Of a stretch of 64,000 bases of DNA, positions 8,789-18,952 are shown in pieces. How positions within the stretch are numbered: the stretch's first letter is position 1; each line of letters starts with the position of its first letter. Under the pieces are notes generated by a model. It made no database searches and was not told where the DNA came from. It saw only the letters and a list, made by a program, of their open reading frames with translations. A program made the position numbers and the translations under genes. This DNA comes from Rhodobacter sp. CZR27 (GTDB lineage Bacteria > Pseudomonadota > Alphaproteobacteria > Rhodobacterales > Rhodobacteraceae): positions 768,501 to 832,500 of the forward strand of contig NZ_CP023548.1 of assembly GCF_002407205.1 (NCBI RefSeq), given 5' to 3'.

Positions 8789-9349
8789 TCACCCCGCCAG
8801 CATGAGAAGGCCCGCGCCCGCGATGGCGCCGCCCATCAGCTTCTGCGGCAGCCCGGCGCCCGCGCCGCGCGCCACCGCGATGCCCAGAAGGTGCAGGAGC
8901 GCCGTCGAGGCGAGGAAGCCCGCGAGATAGGCACCGGCCGCCCCGGTGGCCTCGGCAGCGTGCGCATGGCCATGGGCGGCGGCAAAGACCGCGATGCCGG
9001 CCAGCGGCAGCGCCACCCGGCCGCCCTTCTGCGAGAGGGCGACCAGCAGGCCCACGAGCAGGACCGAGGCCGCGATCCATGTCTCGACCGCGGGCAGCGC
9101 CACGCCGGCCCAGTCGAGGCCCGCGCCCGCCGTCATCGCGGCCAGGAAGCTCGCCGCGCCCGCCCAGACCTTGCGGGGCAGGGCGAAGCCCGACCAGAGC
9201 CCGACGCCCAGCATGGCGAGCAGGTGATCCGCCCCCAGCATCGGATGCAGGAAGCCGTGAGCAAGCCCCGAGGCGTCCCCATGCCCGGTATGGGCCATCG
9301 CGGGAGCGGCGAGGGCGGTCAGTGCGGTCGCAAGTGCCAGTTTCTTCAT
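8789..9349 (-). CDS. hupE: HupE/UreJ-family nickel permease
   Basis: A 186-residue membrane protein with a cleavable-looking signal (ending AAPAMA before HTGHGD) and about six transmembrane helices. The family signature HPMLGADHLLAMLGVG is present near residue 35, and more His residues occur in AAHGHAHAAE. HupE proteins import nickel for hydrogenase, mostly by facilitated diffusion in R. leguminosarum. Here the gene sits between hupL and hupC, whereas in rhizobia hupE follows hupD. The 13-base spacing to hupL and 4-base spacing to hupC indicate cotranscription. Confidence 0.93.
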   Translation of the reverse strand: MKKLALATALTALAAPAMAHTGHGDASGLAHGFLHPMLGADHLLAMLGVGLWSGFALPRKVWAGAASFLAAMTAGAGLDWAGVALPAVETWIAASVLLVGLLVALSQKGGRVALPLAGIAVFAAAHGHAHAAEATGAAGAYLAGFLASTALLHLLGIAVARGAGAGLPQKLMGGAIAGAGLLMLAG

Positions 9350-9362
9350 CGTTGTCCCTCCC

Positions 9363-11153
<1,791 letters not shown>

Positions 11154-11156
11154 GGA

Positions 11157-12257
11157 TCAGGCCTCCGTCTTTTCGTTGGTCTGCTTGTCCTGCGTCTTCT
11201 TCTGCGCGCGTTTCAGCGCGCTTGCCGCCACATGCAGGGCCACGCCGGCGCCGAGCGCGCCCACGGCGGTCATGCCGATGGTGTCGGCGTTCGCCTCGAC
11301 GCCGAACTGCTTGATGGTGGTCAGCCGGTCATAGAACGAGCCCTGATCCCAGAAGCCATCCTCGGAACAGCCGATGCAGCCGTGGCCCGACTGGATCGGG
11401 AAGCTCACGCCCTCGTTCCAGCGCACGGTCGAGCAGGCGTTGTAGGTGGTCGGGCCCTTGCAGCCCATTTTATACAGGCAATAGCCCTTCTTCGCGTAGT
11501 CGTCGTCCCACGCCTCGACGAACTGGCCGGCGTCGAAATGCGGGCGGCGGTAGCACTTGTCGTGGATGCGCTGGCTGTAGAACATCGCCGGGCGGCCCTG
11601 GCGGTCCAGTTCCGGCAGCCGGTCGAAGGTCAGCATGTAGGTGATGACGCCGGTCATGACCTCGGCGATGGGCGGGCAGCCCGGCACCTTGATGATCGGC
11701 TTGTCGAGGATGACCTTGTGCACCGGCACCGCCCGCGTCGGGTTCGGCGCCGCCGCCTGCACGCAGCCGTAGGAGGCGCAGGCGCCCCACGAGATGATGG
11801 CCTTCGCGTGCTCGGCCGCCATCTTCAGCTGCTCGACGAAGGGCTTGCCGCCGATGATGCAATACATCCCGTCCTCGTTCAGCGGCGGGTTGCCCTCGAC
11901 CGCGAGGATGTAGTTGCCCTTGTATTTCTCGATCGTGTCCATCAGCGCGGCTTCGGCCTGATGCCCCGCCGCCGCCATCAGCGTGTCGTCGTAGTCGAGC
12001 GAGATCATCGACAGCACGACGTCCTTGGCCAAGGGGTGCGCCGCGCGGATGAAGCTTTCCGAGCAGCAGGTGCATTCGAGCCCGTGGACCCAGATCACCG
12101 GCGTCCGCGGCTTCGTTTCCATCGCATGGGCGATCTTCGGCACGAACGAGGGGCCAAGCCCCAGCGCCGCCGCGGTGAGCGAGCAGTATTTCATGAAGCT
12201 GCGCCGGGTGATCCCCTGCCGGCGCATGACATCATAGAAGGTTTCGATCTGGGGCAA
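11157..12257 (-). CDS. hupS: Uptake [NiFe]-hydrogenase small subunit HupS
   Basis: The 366-residue FeS subunit. A Tat signal ([10 protein letters not shown] near residue 18, ending at IAHA) directs it to the periplasm, and a C-terminal hydrophobic helix anchors it at HupC. The proximal-cluster segment reads ECTCCSES and a second segment reads [10 protein letters not shown]; together they supply the two extra Cys typical of oxygen-tolerant membrane-bound hydrogenases with a 4Fe-3S cluster. The start is taken as TTG (coding [10 protein letters not shown] next), because a GGGAGGA ribosome site lies four to five bases upstream and the longer frame to 12347 has no matching signal. Confidence 0.96.
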   Translation of the reverse strand: MPQIETFYDVMRRQGITRRSFMKYCSLTAAALGLGPSFVPKIAHAMETKPRTPVIWVHGLECTCCSESFIRAAHPLAKDVVLSMISLDYDDTLMAAAGHQAEAALMDTIEKYKGNYILAVEGNPPLNEDGMYCIIGGKPFVEQLKMAAEHAKAIISWGACASYGCVQAAAPNPTRAVPVHKVILDKPIIKVPGCPPIAEVMTGVITYMLTFDRLPELDRQGRPAMFYSQRIHDKCYRRPHFDAGQFVEAWDDDYAKKGYCLYKMGCKGPTTYNACSTVRWNEGVSFPIQSGHGCIGCSEDGFWDQGSFYDRLTTIKQFGVEANADTIGMTAVGALGAGVALHVAASALKRAQKKTQDKQTNEKTEA

Positions 12258-12440
12258 CGGGTCCTCCCTTCGCTTGCGGCACCGGATGCCGCTGGCCTTC
12301 GCGCGCGGCAGGCGTGCCGCTGGCTCTGTATGCCAAGGAATGCGCAAGGGTCGCGCCCTGGGGCAAAAGAAATGTGCGACGAGGGGAGAATTAGGTCAAA
12401 CCGTTCTGGATGAATGGAAAAACCGCCGTTCGAGGGGTGG

Positions 12441-12456
12441 TGTCGGAATACCGACA
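12441..12456. promoter_or_regulatory. Perfect palindrome upstream of hupS, candidate HupR site
   Basis: TGTCGGAATACCGACA is a perfect 6-bp inverted repeat with a 4-base centre, about 190 bases upstream of the hupS start codon in the 232-base hypF-hupS gap. In R. capsulatus HupR binds a palindrome roughly 150 bases upstream of the hupS transcription start, so position fits, although the sequence is not the published TTG-N5-CAA form. A partial IHF-like element (GTCAA then TT) lies between it and hupS near 12393-12403. Assignment is inference. Confidence 0.4.
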
Positions 12457-12489
12457 GGAAAGGCTCTATCCAGAGTTAAAGGCGGGCGG

Positions 12490-14757
12490 TCACGGTGCTT
12501 CCGCCGCGCCGATTTGCCGCGCCGCAGCAACGAGAGCCTGCCCGAGCGCGAGGCCCCCGTCGTTCGCGGGCACGGCGCGATGGCACAGCACCGGCACGCC
12601 CGGAAGCTCGGCAAGGCAGGCCGCAACGAGGCGCGCGTTCTGGAAGCAGCCGCCCGTCAGCGCCACGGCGCGCGCGTGCCCGCCCTCGACCAGCGCGCGG
12701 GCCGGGGCGCAGAAGGCGCGGGCCAGTCCGCGGTGGAACCGGTCCGAGATCCTGCCCGGTGGAGCCCCCTCCTGCAGGTCGCGCGCAAGTGCGCGGAACA
12801 TCGGCGCGGGATCGAGCCCGTCGAAGGGGTAGGGCGGGCCGTCCCCGTCCAGCGCCTCGAGCCGCATGGCGGCCTCGCCCTCATAGCTCTGGCGTGTCGC
12901 CGCGAGGCCGAGGCAGGCGGCCACCGCATCGAAGAGCCTGCCCGCCGAGGAGGAGGCCGGGGAGTTCACCCCCCCGGCCACCGCCCGCCGCAGCACGTCG
13001 CGGGGGAGGTCGGGGAACAGCCGGTCGGCAAGGTCCGGAAGTCCCGCCGCGTCCAGCCGCATCAGCGCGTTGCGCCACGGTTCCCGCGCCGCGGCCTCGC
13101 CGCCGGGCAGGGGGGCTGGGGCCAGATGCGCCACGCGCTCGAAGCCGCGATAGTCGCCCAGCAGCAGCTCACCGCCCCAGATCGTGCCGTCCGTCCCCAG
13201 TCCGGTCCCGTCCAGCACCACCGCGGCCACCGGACCCGCGTCCAGCGGCCAGAGCGCATCGCCCAGACAGGAGGCGAGGTGGGCGTGGTGGTGCTGCACC
13301 TTTTCCACCGGAAGGCCCATCGCAAGGCCGGCCTGCGTGGCGCGGTAGCCGGGGTGCAGGTCCACCGCCACCACCTCTGCCCGGTGGTCGAACAGGCTCG
13401 CATGATCGCCAATGGCGCGCTCGAACTCCTCAAAGGTTAGCGCATCGTCCAGATCGCCCAGATGGTGCGACAGCAGTGCCTGCCCGTCCTTCAGAAGGCA
13501 GATCGCGCCCTTCATCTGCCCGCCGAGCGCCAGAACCTGTGGCGCGTTCCCGAAGCCCTCCGGCAGCGGCAGTGTCCCCGGCGCCCGGCCGCGCGCCCGC
13601 CGCAGCACCATCGGCGGGCGGGCGCGCTCCACGCTGTCGTCCAGCCGCCGCACGATCTCGCGGTCATGCATCAGGAATGCATCCACGAAGCCCGAGAGCT
13701 TGGCCCGCGCCTCGTCGTTGCCGATCACCTGCGGCTCGCCCGAGAGGTTTCCGGAGGTCATCACCAGCGGCCCGCCGAAGGCATCGACCAGCAGATGGTG
13801 AAGCGGTGTCGCCGGCAGCATCAGCCCCAGCGTCGTCAGGCCGGGGGCCACGCCGCCGAGCAGCGTGCCGCGGCTGCGCACCAGCACCACGGGTGCCGCC
13901 GGATCGCGCAGCAGTGCCCGCTCGGCCTCTGAAAGCTCGGCCAGTTCGTCCAGCATCCGCTCGGCCGCCATGATCGCGAAGGGTTTCCCCGGCCGCCGCT
14001 TGCGGCTGCGCAGCAGCGCGACCGCCGCGGGGTCACGGGCATCGCAGGCAAGATGGAAGCCGCCCAGCCCCTTCACCCCCAGCACGCCGCCCTGCCGCAG
14101 GATCGCCACGGCCCCGGCCACGGGATCGCCCGGAACCTCGGCGCCCGCCGCTTCCAGCCAGAGGTGCGGCCCGCAGGCCGGGCAGGCGATGGGCTGGGCA
14201 TGGAAACGGCGGTCGGCGGGGTTGCCGTATTCCGCGCGGCAGTCCTCGCACATCCCGAAGACCGCCATCGAGGTCTGCGCGCGGTCGTAGGGCAGGCCGC
14301 GCAGGATGGTGAAGCGCGGCCCGCAATGGGTGCAGTTGGTGAAGGCATAGCCGCGCCGGCGGCCCTCGCCTCGGATCTCGGCCAGACAGTCGGGGCAGGT
14401 GGCGGCGTCCGGCGTGACCCGGGTGGCCACGGCCCCGCCGCCGCTGCCGGCAATGCGGAAGGCGCAGGCCGGAACCCGCGCGGTCCGGGTCTCGACCGCA
14501 TCGACCCGCGCGAGCGGCGGCGCCTTGGCGCGGAGGTCGCGCAGGAACCCGTCGAGCCCCTTGCCCGCGGCCCGGATAAGAACGCCCTGCGCGTCGTTCA
14601 GCACTTCTCCCTTCAGCTCGCCCGCGCGCGCCAGTTGCCAGACGAAGGGACGGAAGCCCACGCCCTGCACCTGCCCGCGCACCCGGACCTCGATCCCGTC
14701 GCAGAGCGGCTCGTCCGGGTGGCGGTCGCCCTGGGGGCGGGGGGGGACCTTGGCCAT
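12490..14757 (-). CDS. hypF: Carbamoyltransferase HypF
   Basis: A 755-residue enzyme that transfers a carbamoyl group to the HypE C-terminal Cys, the source of the cyanide ligands. Domains in order: acylphosphatase (GQVQGVGFRPFVWQLA, residues about 20-95), two zinc fingers (CPDC...CTHCGPR and CEDC...CPACGPH, about 110-190), a YrdC-like ATP-binding domain (KGLGGFHLACDA; LVMTSGNLSGEP, about 200-390), and a Kae1-like carbamoyltransferase (QHHHAHLASC, LDGTGLG, GGCFQN). The start overlaps the hupV stop. Placing hypF after hupV is the R. capsulatus order. Confidence 0.97.
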   Translation of the reverse strand: MAKVPPRPQGDRHPDEPLCDGIEVRVRGQVQGVGFRPFVWQLARAGELKGEVLNDAQGVLIRAAGKGLDGFLRDLRAKAPPLARVDAVETRTARVPACAFRIAGSGGGAVATRVTPDAATCPDCLAEIRGEGRRRGYAFTNCTHCGPRFTILRGLPYDRAQTSMAVFGMCEDCRAEYGNPADRRFHAQPIACPACGPHLWLEAAGAEVPGDPVAGAVAILRQGGVLGVKGLGGFHLACDARDPAAVALLRSRKRRPGKPFAIMAAERMLDELAELSEAERALLRDPAAPVVLVRSRGTLLGGVAPGLTTLGLMLPATPLHHLLVDAFGGPLVMTSGNLSGEPQVIGNDEARAKLSGFVDAFLMHDREIVRRLDDSVERARPPMVLRRARGRAPGTLPLPEGFGNAPQVLALGGQMKGAICLLKDGQALLSHHLGDLDDALTFEEFERAIGDHASLFDHRAEVVAVDLHPGYRATQAGLAMGLPVEKVQHHHAHLASCLGDALWPLDAGPVAAVVLDGTGLGTDGTIWGGELLLGDYRGFERVAHLAPAPLPGGEAAAREPWRNALMRLDAAGLPDLADRLFPDLPRDVLRRAVAGGVNSPASSSAGRLFDAVAACLGLAATRQSYEGEAAMRLEALDGDGPPYPFDGLDPAPMFRALARDLQEGAPPGRISDRFHRGLARAFCAPARALVEGGHARAVALTGGCFQNARLVAACLAELPGVPVLCHRAVPANDGGLALGQALVAAARQIGAAEAP

Positions 14758-16181
14758 CAATGGACCGTGCAGACCATGCAGGGGTCGAAGCTGCGCACGA
14801 CATGCTGGACCGCGACGGGCGTGGTCTCGCCCGGTCGGACCGGCGCCCCGACAAGGGCGGCCTCCAGCGGCCCCGGCACGCCCTCCGCGTCGCGCGGGCT
14901 GAAGTTCCAGGTGGTCGGCGCCACGATCTGATAGGAGGCGATCACCCCGCGCCGGATGCGCAGCCAGTGGCCGAGGGCACCGCGCGCAGCCTCGACGAGG
15001 CCCGCGCCCACACCCGACTCCGCCGTCGCCCCCGGCGCCGCCATGAAGCGCGCTGCGGGGTCGATGCCCTGCGCCAGCCGCTCCATCAGGATCTGCGTGC
15101 GGGCCAGTTCGAGCAGCCGCCCGGCCACGCGCGCCAGCACGCCCCCCTGCCGCGCAAGGTCCTGCGCCAGCGGATGGCCGTCCACCACCTGCCGGGCCAA
15201 CGCGCCGGTCTCCATCGGCAGGCCGCCCAGCCGGGGCGCCTTGCACCAGCTGTAGGCCGCCTCGCGCATCTCCTCGTCCGGGACGGTCTGGCCCTCCTCG
15301 GGATGGGCAGTGGGTCCCAGCATCCAGGAATGGCTCAGATCCTCGCGGATCAACGAGGCGTCGAGCGGGCGGAGGCCGTCCTCCCACACCCCCGCCGCGA
15401 AGGCAGGGCCGGCGTCGGTCGGATAGGCGCCGAAGCTGAGATAGCGCCCCTCTCCGCGCCCGAGGCTCGCAAGATCCAGATCCGCCGCTATCCCGAGGAA
15501 GACCTCCGCGTCGCCGCCCGTCCAGCGCATCAGCGCGACCTCCGAGGCAAGCTCGGCAAAGGCTTCCACTGGCGCTCCGAACAGCACGCGTTCCAGATAG
15601 CGGCGGAAGCCGCGCAGGCTCGCCAGGATGCGCACCTTGTCATTCGCGCCCGGTGCCCGCGTCACGCCGCCCGGCTGCACCGCCAGCGTGTGCGGCCACT
15701 TCCCGGCGAGCAGCCCGAGGATGTGCATCAGCTCGGCCCGCGCCGCCACCGCCTCGCGTTGGGCGCTGCCTTCCATCGCGGTAAAGCGTTCGACCGCGCG
15801 GGCATGCCAGGTTCGCCCGGCATAGGCCGGGCGCGCGAAATCGGGCATGAAGAACAGGTTGAAATGGGTCAGGTGGTCCGCCGCGTTCTCGACCGCGTGG
15901 ATCAGCGCCGCGACCCGTGCGCCGTCGGGCGTGGGTTCCACCCCCGTCGCGGCCCCCAGCGCACGGGCGGCGGCCATCGACTGGCTGATCGAGCAGATGC
16001 CGCAGATCCGCGGCGTGATGGTCAGCGCGTCGCGCGGATCGCGCCCCTCCAGCATCCGTTCGAACCCGCGGTAGAGCGGGGCGTTCACCCGGGCGAGGCT
16101 GACCCTGCCCTCGGAGATTTCCAGATGAACCTCCAGATCGCCTTCGACCCGGTTGAACGGGCCGACCACCAGCTTCGTCAT
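14757..16181 (-). CDS. hupV: H2-sensing hydrogenase large subunit HupV
   Basis: The 474-residue large subunit of the regulatory hydrogenase. It has both nickel-binding pairs (RICGICSISQS near residue 60 and DPCMVCTVH), but the protein ends exactly at the final His. It therefore has no C-terminal extension and needs no HupD cleavage, as known for H2 sensors. The start MTKLVVGPFNRVEG overlaps the hupU stop (ATGA). With HupU it reports H2 to the kinase HupT. Confidence 0.96.
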   Translation of the reverse strand: MTKLVVGPFNRVEGDLEVHLEISEGRVSLARVNAPLYRGFERMLEGRDPRDALTITPRICGICSISQSMAAARALGAATGVEPTPDGARVAALIHAVENAADHLTHFNLFFMPDFARPAYAGRTWHARAVERFTAMEGSAQREAVAARAELMHILGLLAGKWPHTLAVQPGGVTRAPGANDKVRILASLRGFRRYLERVLFGAPVEAFAELASEVALMRWTGGDAEVFLGIAADLDLASLGRGEGRYLSFGAYPTDAGPAFAAGVWEDGLRPLDASLIREDLSHSWMLGPTAHPEEGQTVPDEEMREAAYSWCKAPRLGGLPMETGALARQVVDGHPLAQDLARQGGVLARVAGRLLELARTQILMERLAQGIDPAARFMAAPGATAESGVGAGLVEAARGALGHWLRIRRGVIASYQIVAPTTWNFSPRDAEGVPGPLEAALVGAPVRPGETTPVAVQHVVRSFDPCMVCTVH

Positions 16182-17170
16182 CGCTTTGGCGCCCTCAGGG
16201 TCGGTGGCACCGCGATCCGGTCGGCGGTGGCGTTGGTGCGGATGCGCTCGGGAGTCGCGGCCTTGGAAAGGCTGGCCAGCGCCATGAACCAGGCCTTCGG
16301 CATGTCCGCCGGAAGGCCCACCGGGATGCCGCCGATCTTCGGCGTCTCGGCGTAAGGGTGGCGCGGCTCCTCGAACTCGGGCGCGGTGCAGGCGATGCAG
16401 GCGTATCCCCCGGCGGTGCAGGAGCCGCCGCCGTTCCACGGCCGGATGTTGCAGTCGCCCACGGCCTGGGTGCCGATGCAGCCCATGTGCTCCATCATGC
16501 AGCCGATCTCGCCCGGGACGCGGGCGCTGGCCTTGTATTCGTAGTATTCGTTCTTCGGACAGCCGTGATGGACGAGGTGATCGGCATAGAAGCGCGGCCG
16601 CCCGAAGCGGTCGAGGTCGGCGGCGCCCAGAGCGCCCGCAGCCAGCAGCATCAGCGTCTCGGTCACCCAGCCGGGGTGTGTCGGGCAGCCGGCCACGTTG
16701 ATCACCGGAAGGCCCGTGCGGTCGCGGAACTCGGGTGGCAGCACGCCGCCGGGATGGGCGCCCTCGTATTGCAGGCCGACCGCATCCGAGGGGTTGCCGC
16801 CCGCGCTGGTCATCCCGCCATAGGCCGCGCAGGTGCCGACGGCCACCACATGCCCGGCCAGCGGTGCGAGTCGCCGCACCGCCTCGAGCATCGACAGGCC
16901 GAGGCCCGCCAGCATCTGGTAGCGCCCGGTCCCGCGCGGCCCGCGCGCGATCGCGCCTTCGACGCAGAGGATGTCGAGCGGCACATCCCCGCCCTCGATC
17001 CGGCGCAGGATCTCGCGCACCTCCTCGCCCGTCTCCACCGACAGCGCGGGATGCCAGAGGAACCGCAGCCCCGCGCCGTCCAGCGTGTCGAACAGGCCGG
17101 GCGCCTCGGCGCAGAGCAGCGACATGGTGCAGCCGCCGCATCCGGAGGCCTGAAGCCAGAGGATGTTCAT
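16178..17170 (-). CDS. hupU: H2-sensing hydrogenase small subunit HupU
   Basis: The 330-residue FeS subunit of the cytoplasmic regulatory hydrogenase. It lacks any Tat signal: the frame from MNILWLQASGCGGCTMS begins directly with the cluster-binding CGGC segment. Further cluster ligands are visible in GTCAAYGG, AGCPTHPG, HHGCPKNEYYE and the three-Cys C-terminal region. The extra Cys of HupS are replaced by Gly here. It overlaps hupT and hupV by four bases each. Confidence 0.96.
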   Translation of the reverse strand: MNILWLQASGCGGCTMSLLCAEAPGLFDTLDGAGLRFLWHPALSVETGEEVREILRRIEGGDVPLDILCVEGAIARGPRGTGRYQMLAGLGLSMLEAVRRLAPLAGHVVAVGTCAAYGGMTSAGGNPSDAVGLQYEGAHPGGVLPPEFRDRTGLPVINVAGCPTHPGWVTETLMLLAAGALGAADLDRFGRPRFYADHLVHHGCPKNEYYEYKASARVPGEIGCMMEHMGCIGTQAVGDCNIRPWNGGGSCTAGGYACIACTAPEFEEPRHPYAETPKIGGIPVGLPADMPKAWFMALASLSKAATPERIRTNATADRIAVPPTLRAPKR

Positions 17171-18492
17171 CGTCCCTCCCGGTCCAGCGGCAGTTCCAGC
17201 CGGAAGCATGCGCCCGGGCCATTCTCGCACAGCACGAGCCGCCCGCCATGCTCTTCGGCGATCTTGTGCGAGATCGGCAGGCCGAGGCCCGTGCCGCGTC
17301 CCACCGCCTTCGTGGTGAAGAACGGATCGAAGATCGCCTGGTGTAGCGCCTCGGGCACGCCGGGGCCATTGTCGCGCACCGACAGCACCGCGAGCGCGAG
17401 ATCCCCCTCGGTCGCGTGGTCGATCACCACCTTCGGATCGGCGACCTCCTCGACCGCATCCAGCGCGTTCTGGACAAGGTTCATCACGACCTGCTGGATG
17501 TGCCCCGGCCGTCCCCTGACGGCGAGCGAGGCGAGACCCGTCACCGCCACCTCGACCGGCCGCCGGGAGCCGCGCCGCACCCAGGCGGCGGCGATCCGCG
17601 TCACCGTCACCAGATCGAAGACCTCCATCTCGCCCGACCCCTCGGAGGACAGCCGGCGCAGGTCCTCGACGATGTCGCGCACCCGCTCGGCACCCTCGCG
17701 CGCGCCGCGTACCGCGTCGCGCAGGTTGCGGACCTCGCGATCGAGCTTCAGGTCCTCGCGCAGCCGCATCAGCGCCTCACGCGTTGCGCCGGCCTGCACC
17801 TGCTGGAAATACTGCTCGAACTTCGCCGCGTAGCGTTCCAGCGCATGGGCATTGGCATAGACGAAGCTGATCGGGTTGTTCAGCTCGTGCGCCACCCCCG
17901 CGAGCAGCCGGCCCAGCGAGGCGAGCTTCTCGTTGCGCACCAGCAGCGCCTGCGCCGCCTTCAACTCGTCGTGGCTGGCGGCAAGCTCGGCATAGGCCTG
18001 CCGCAGTTCCGCCACCGACCGCCCGGTGAGCACCAGGCCCGCCGCACGCCCCCGCTCGTCGAATCTCGGCGACAGCGACAGTTCGACCGCACTCGGCCCC
18101 TCGGGCGTGAGCAGACCCGCCTCGATGGTCACCGGCGCGCGACGCTCGACCGCCACGCGCATCGCCTCGGCGAGGGCCGGGCGGTTTGCCGCCGCGAACA
18201 GCTCCACGGCCGGGCGATCGCACAACGCGGCGCGCGGCAGCCGGGCACGGGCCGGGACCGAGGCCGAGACCTCCTCGATCAGCCCCGAGCGCGAGACGAC
18301 GATGAGGATGTCCGAGACCGAGGCCAGCACCGAGGCATGGAACGAGCGCAGCTTCTCGAGTTCGGCATTCTGGTGCTCCAGCCGCTCCTGATAGTCCACG
18401 AGGTCGGCATAGGTCCGGTCGACGGCCGAGAGCACGTCCATCCAGACCGAGTCGGGAACCTCCCCCTCGCGCGGGGCGTGAGTCTTCGCCAT
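17167..18492 (-). CDS. hupT: Hydrogenase sensor histidine kinase HupT
   Basis: A 441-residue soluble kinase and the partner of HupUV and HupR. An N-terminal coiled segment (about 15-60) is followed by a PAS domain (about 60-180), the H-box AHELNNPISFVY with its phospho-His near residue 215, and the ATP-binding N, G1 and G2 boxes (NLVQNALDAV, DNGPGVP, GTGLGLPISH). No membrane helix is seen, consistent with signal input from HupUV by protein contact. The ATG at 18492 has GGAGG five bases upstream. It is the first gene of the hydrogenase cluster. Confidence 0.95.
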   Translation of the reverse strand: MAKTHAPREGEVPDSVWMDVLSAVDRTYADLVDYQERLEHQNAELEKLRSFHASVLASVSDILIVVSRSGLIEEVSASVPARARLPRAALCDRPAVELFAAANRPALAEAMRVAVERRAPVTIEAGLLTPEGPSAVELSLSPRFDERGRAAGLVLTGRSVAELRQAYAELAASHDELKAAQALLVRNEKLASLGRLLAGVAHELNNPISFVYANAHALERYAAKFEQYFQQVQAGATREALMRLREDLKLDREVRNLRDAVRGAREGAERVRDIVEDLRRLSSEGSGEMEVFDLVTVTRIAAAWVRRGSRRPVEVAVTGLASLAVRGRPGHIQQVVMNLVQNALDAVEEVADPKVVIDHATEGDLALAVLSVRDNGPGVPEALHQAIFDPFFTTKAVGRGTGLGLPISHKIAEEHGGRLVLCENGPGACFRLELPLDREGR

Positions 18493-18952
18493 GGATGCCT
18501 CCGGGCCGCCATCATAGCGACGCCGGCCGCCGGAGCAAAGCGCACGAGTCGAGGGCCGCACTCCGCGCGGCGAACGGCCCGCATTCCGCTCCCGAGGTCC
18601 GGCCTGCGACAGGGCCGTCGGGTGCGATGGTCGGCCGTCGCGGGTTGAGCGGCCGGTTCCGCCACCCTTGCAGGCCGCGGACGCTCCCGGCTCTTACCTC
18701 TGCGCCACGCGGGACCGCCTTGTCGCCCCAGGGCCGGATGACCTTGCTTCGAACTTCACTCAAAGGCCCGCCTTTTCGGGGACGGCGGTTAGGCTCCCCT
18801 TTACTCCCGGCGGCAAGAGTGGCGGGGCGCATCTCCCGAGGCGGCGTGGAAGCGGCGGGGCCGTGAACCACGGGGTCAGAACGACTCGACGTGCCGCAAG
18901 TGCCTGCGGCGAAACCCAACGACGCCGAGCGTCCATTCGAAAGGTGACAGCA
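18493..18952. other. Divergent hupT-fliC intergenic region
   Basis: This 460-base region separates the leftward hydrogenase cluster from the rightward flagellin operon and should hold both promoters. Frames crossing it show no recognisable protein and no consistent ribosome sites. A CAAA at 18761-18764 and a sigma28-like GGCGGTTAG at 18784-18792 are present but wrongly spaced, so no promoter is called. Confidence 0.5.

Noticed and set aside
18760-18792. A possible sigma28 promoter for fliC (TCAAA and GGCGGTTAG)
   Set aside because: The spacing is 19-20 bases instead of about 15 and both boxes have mismatches.
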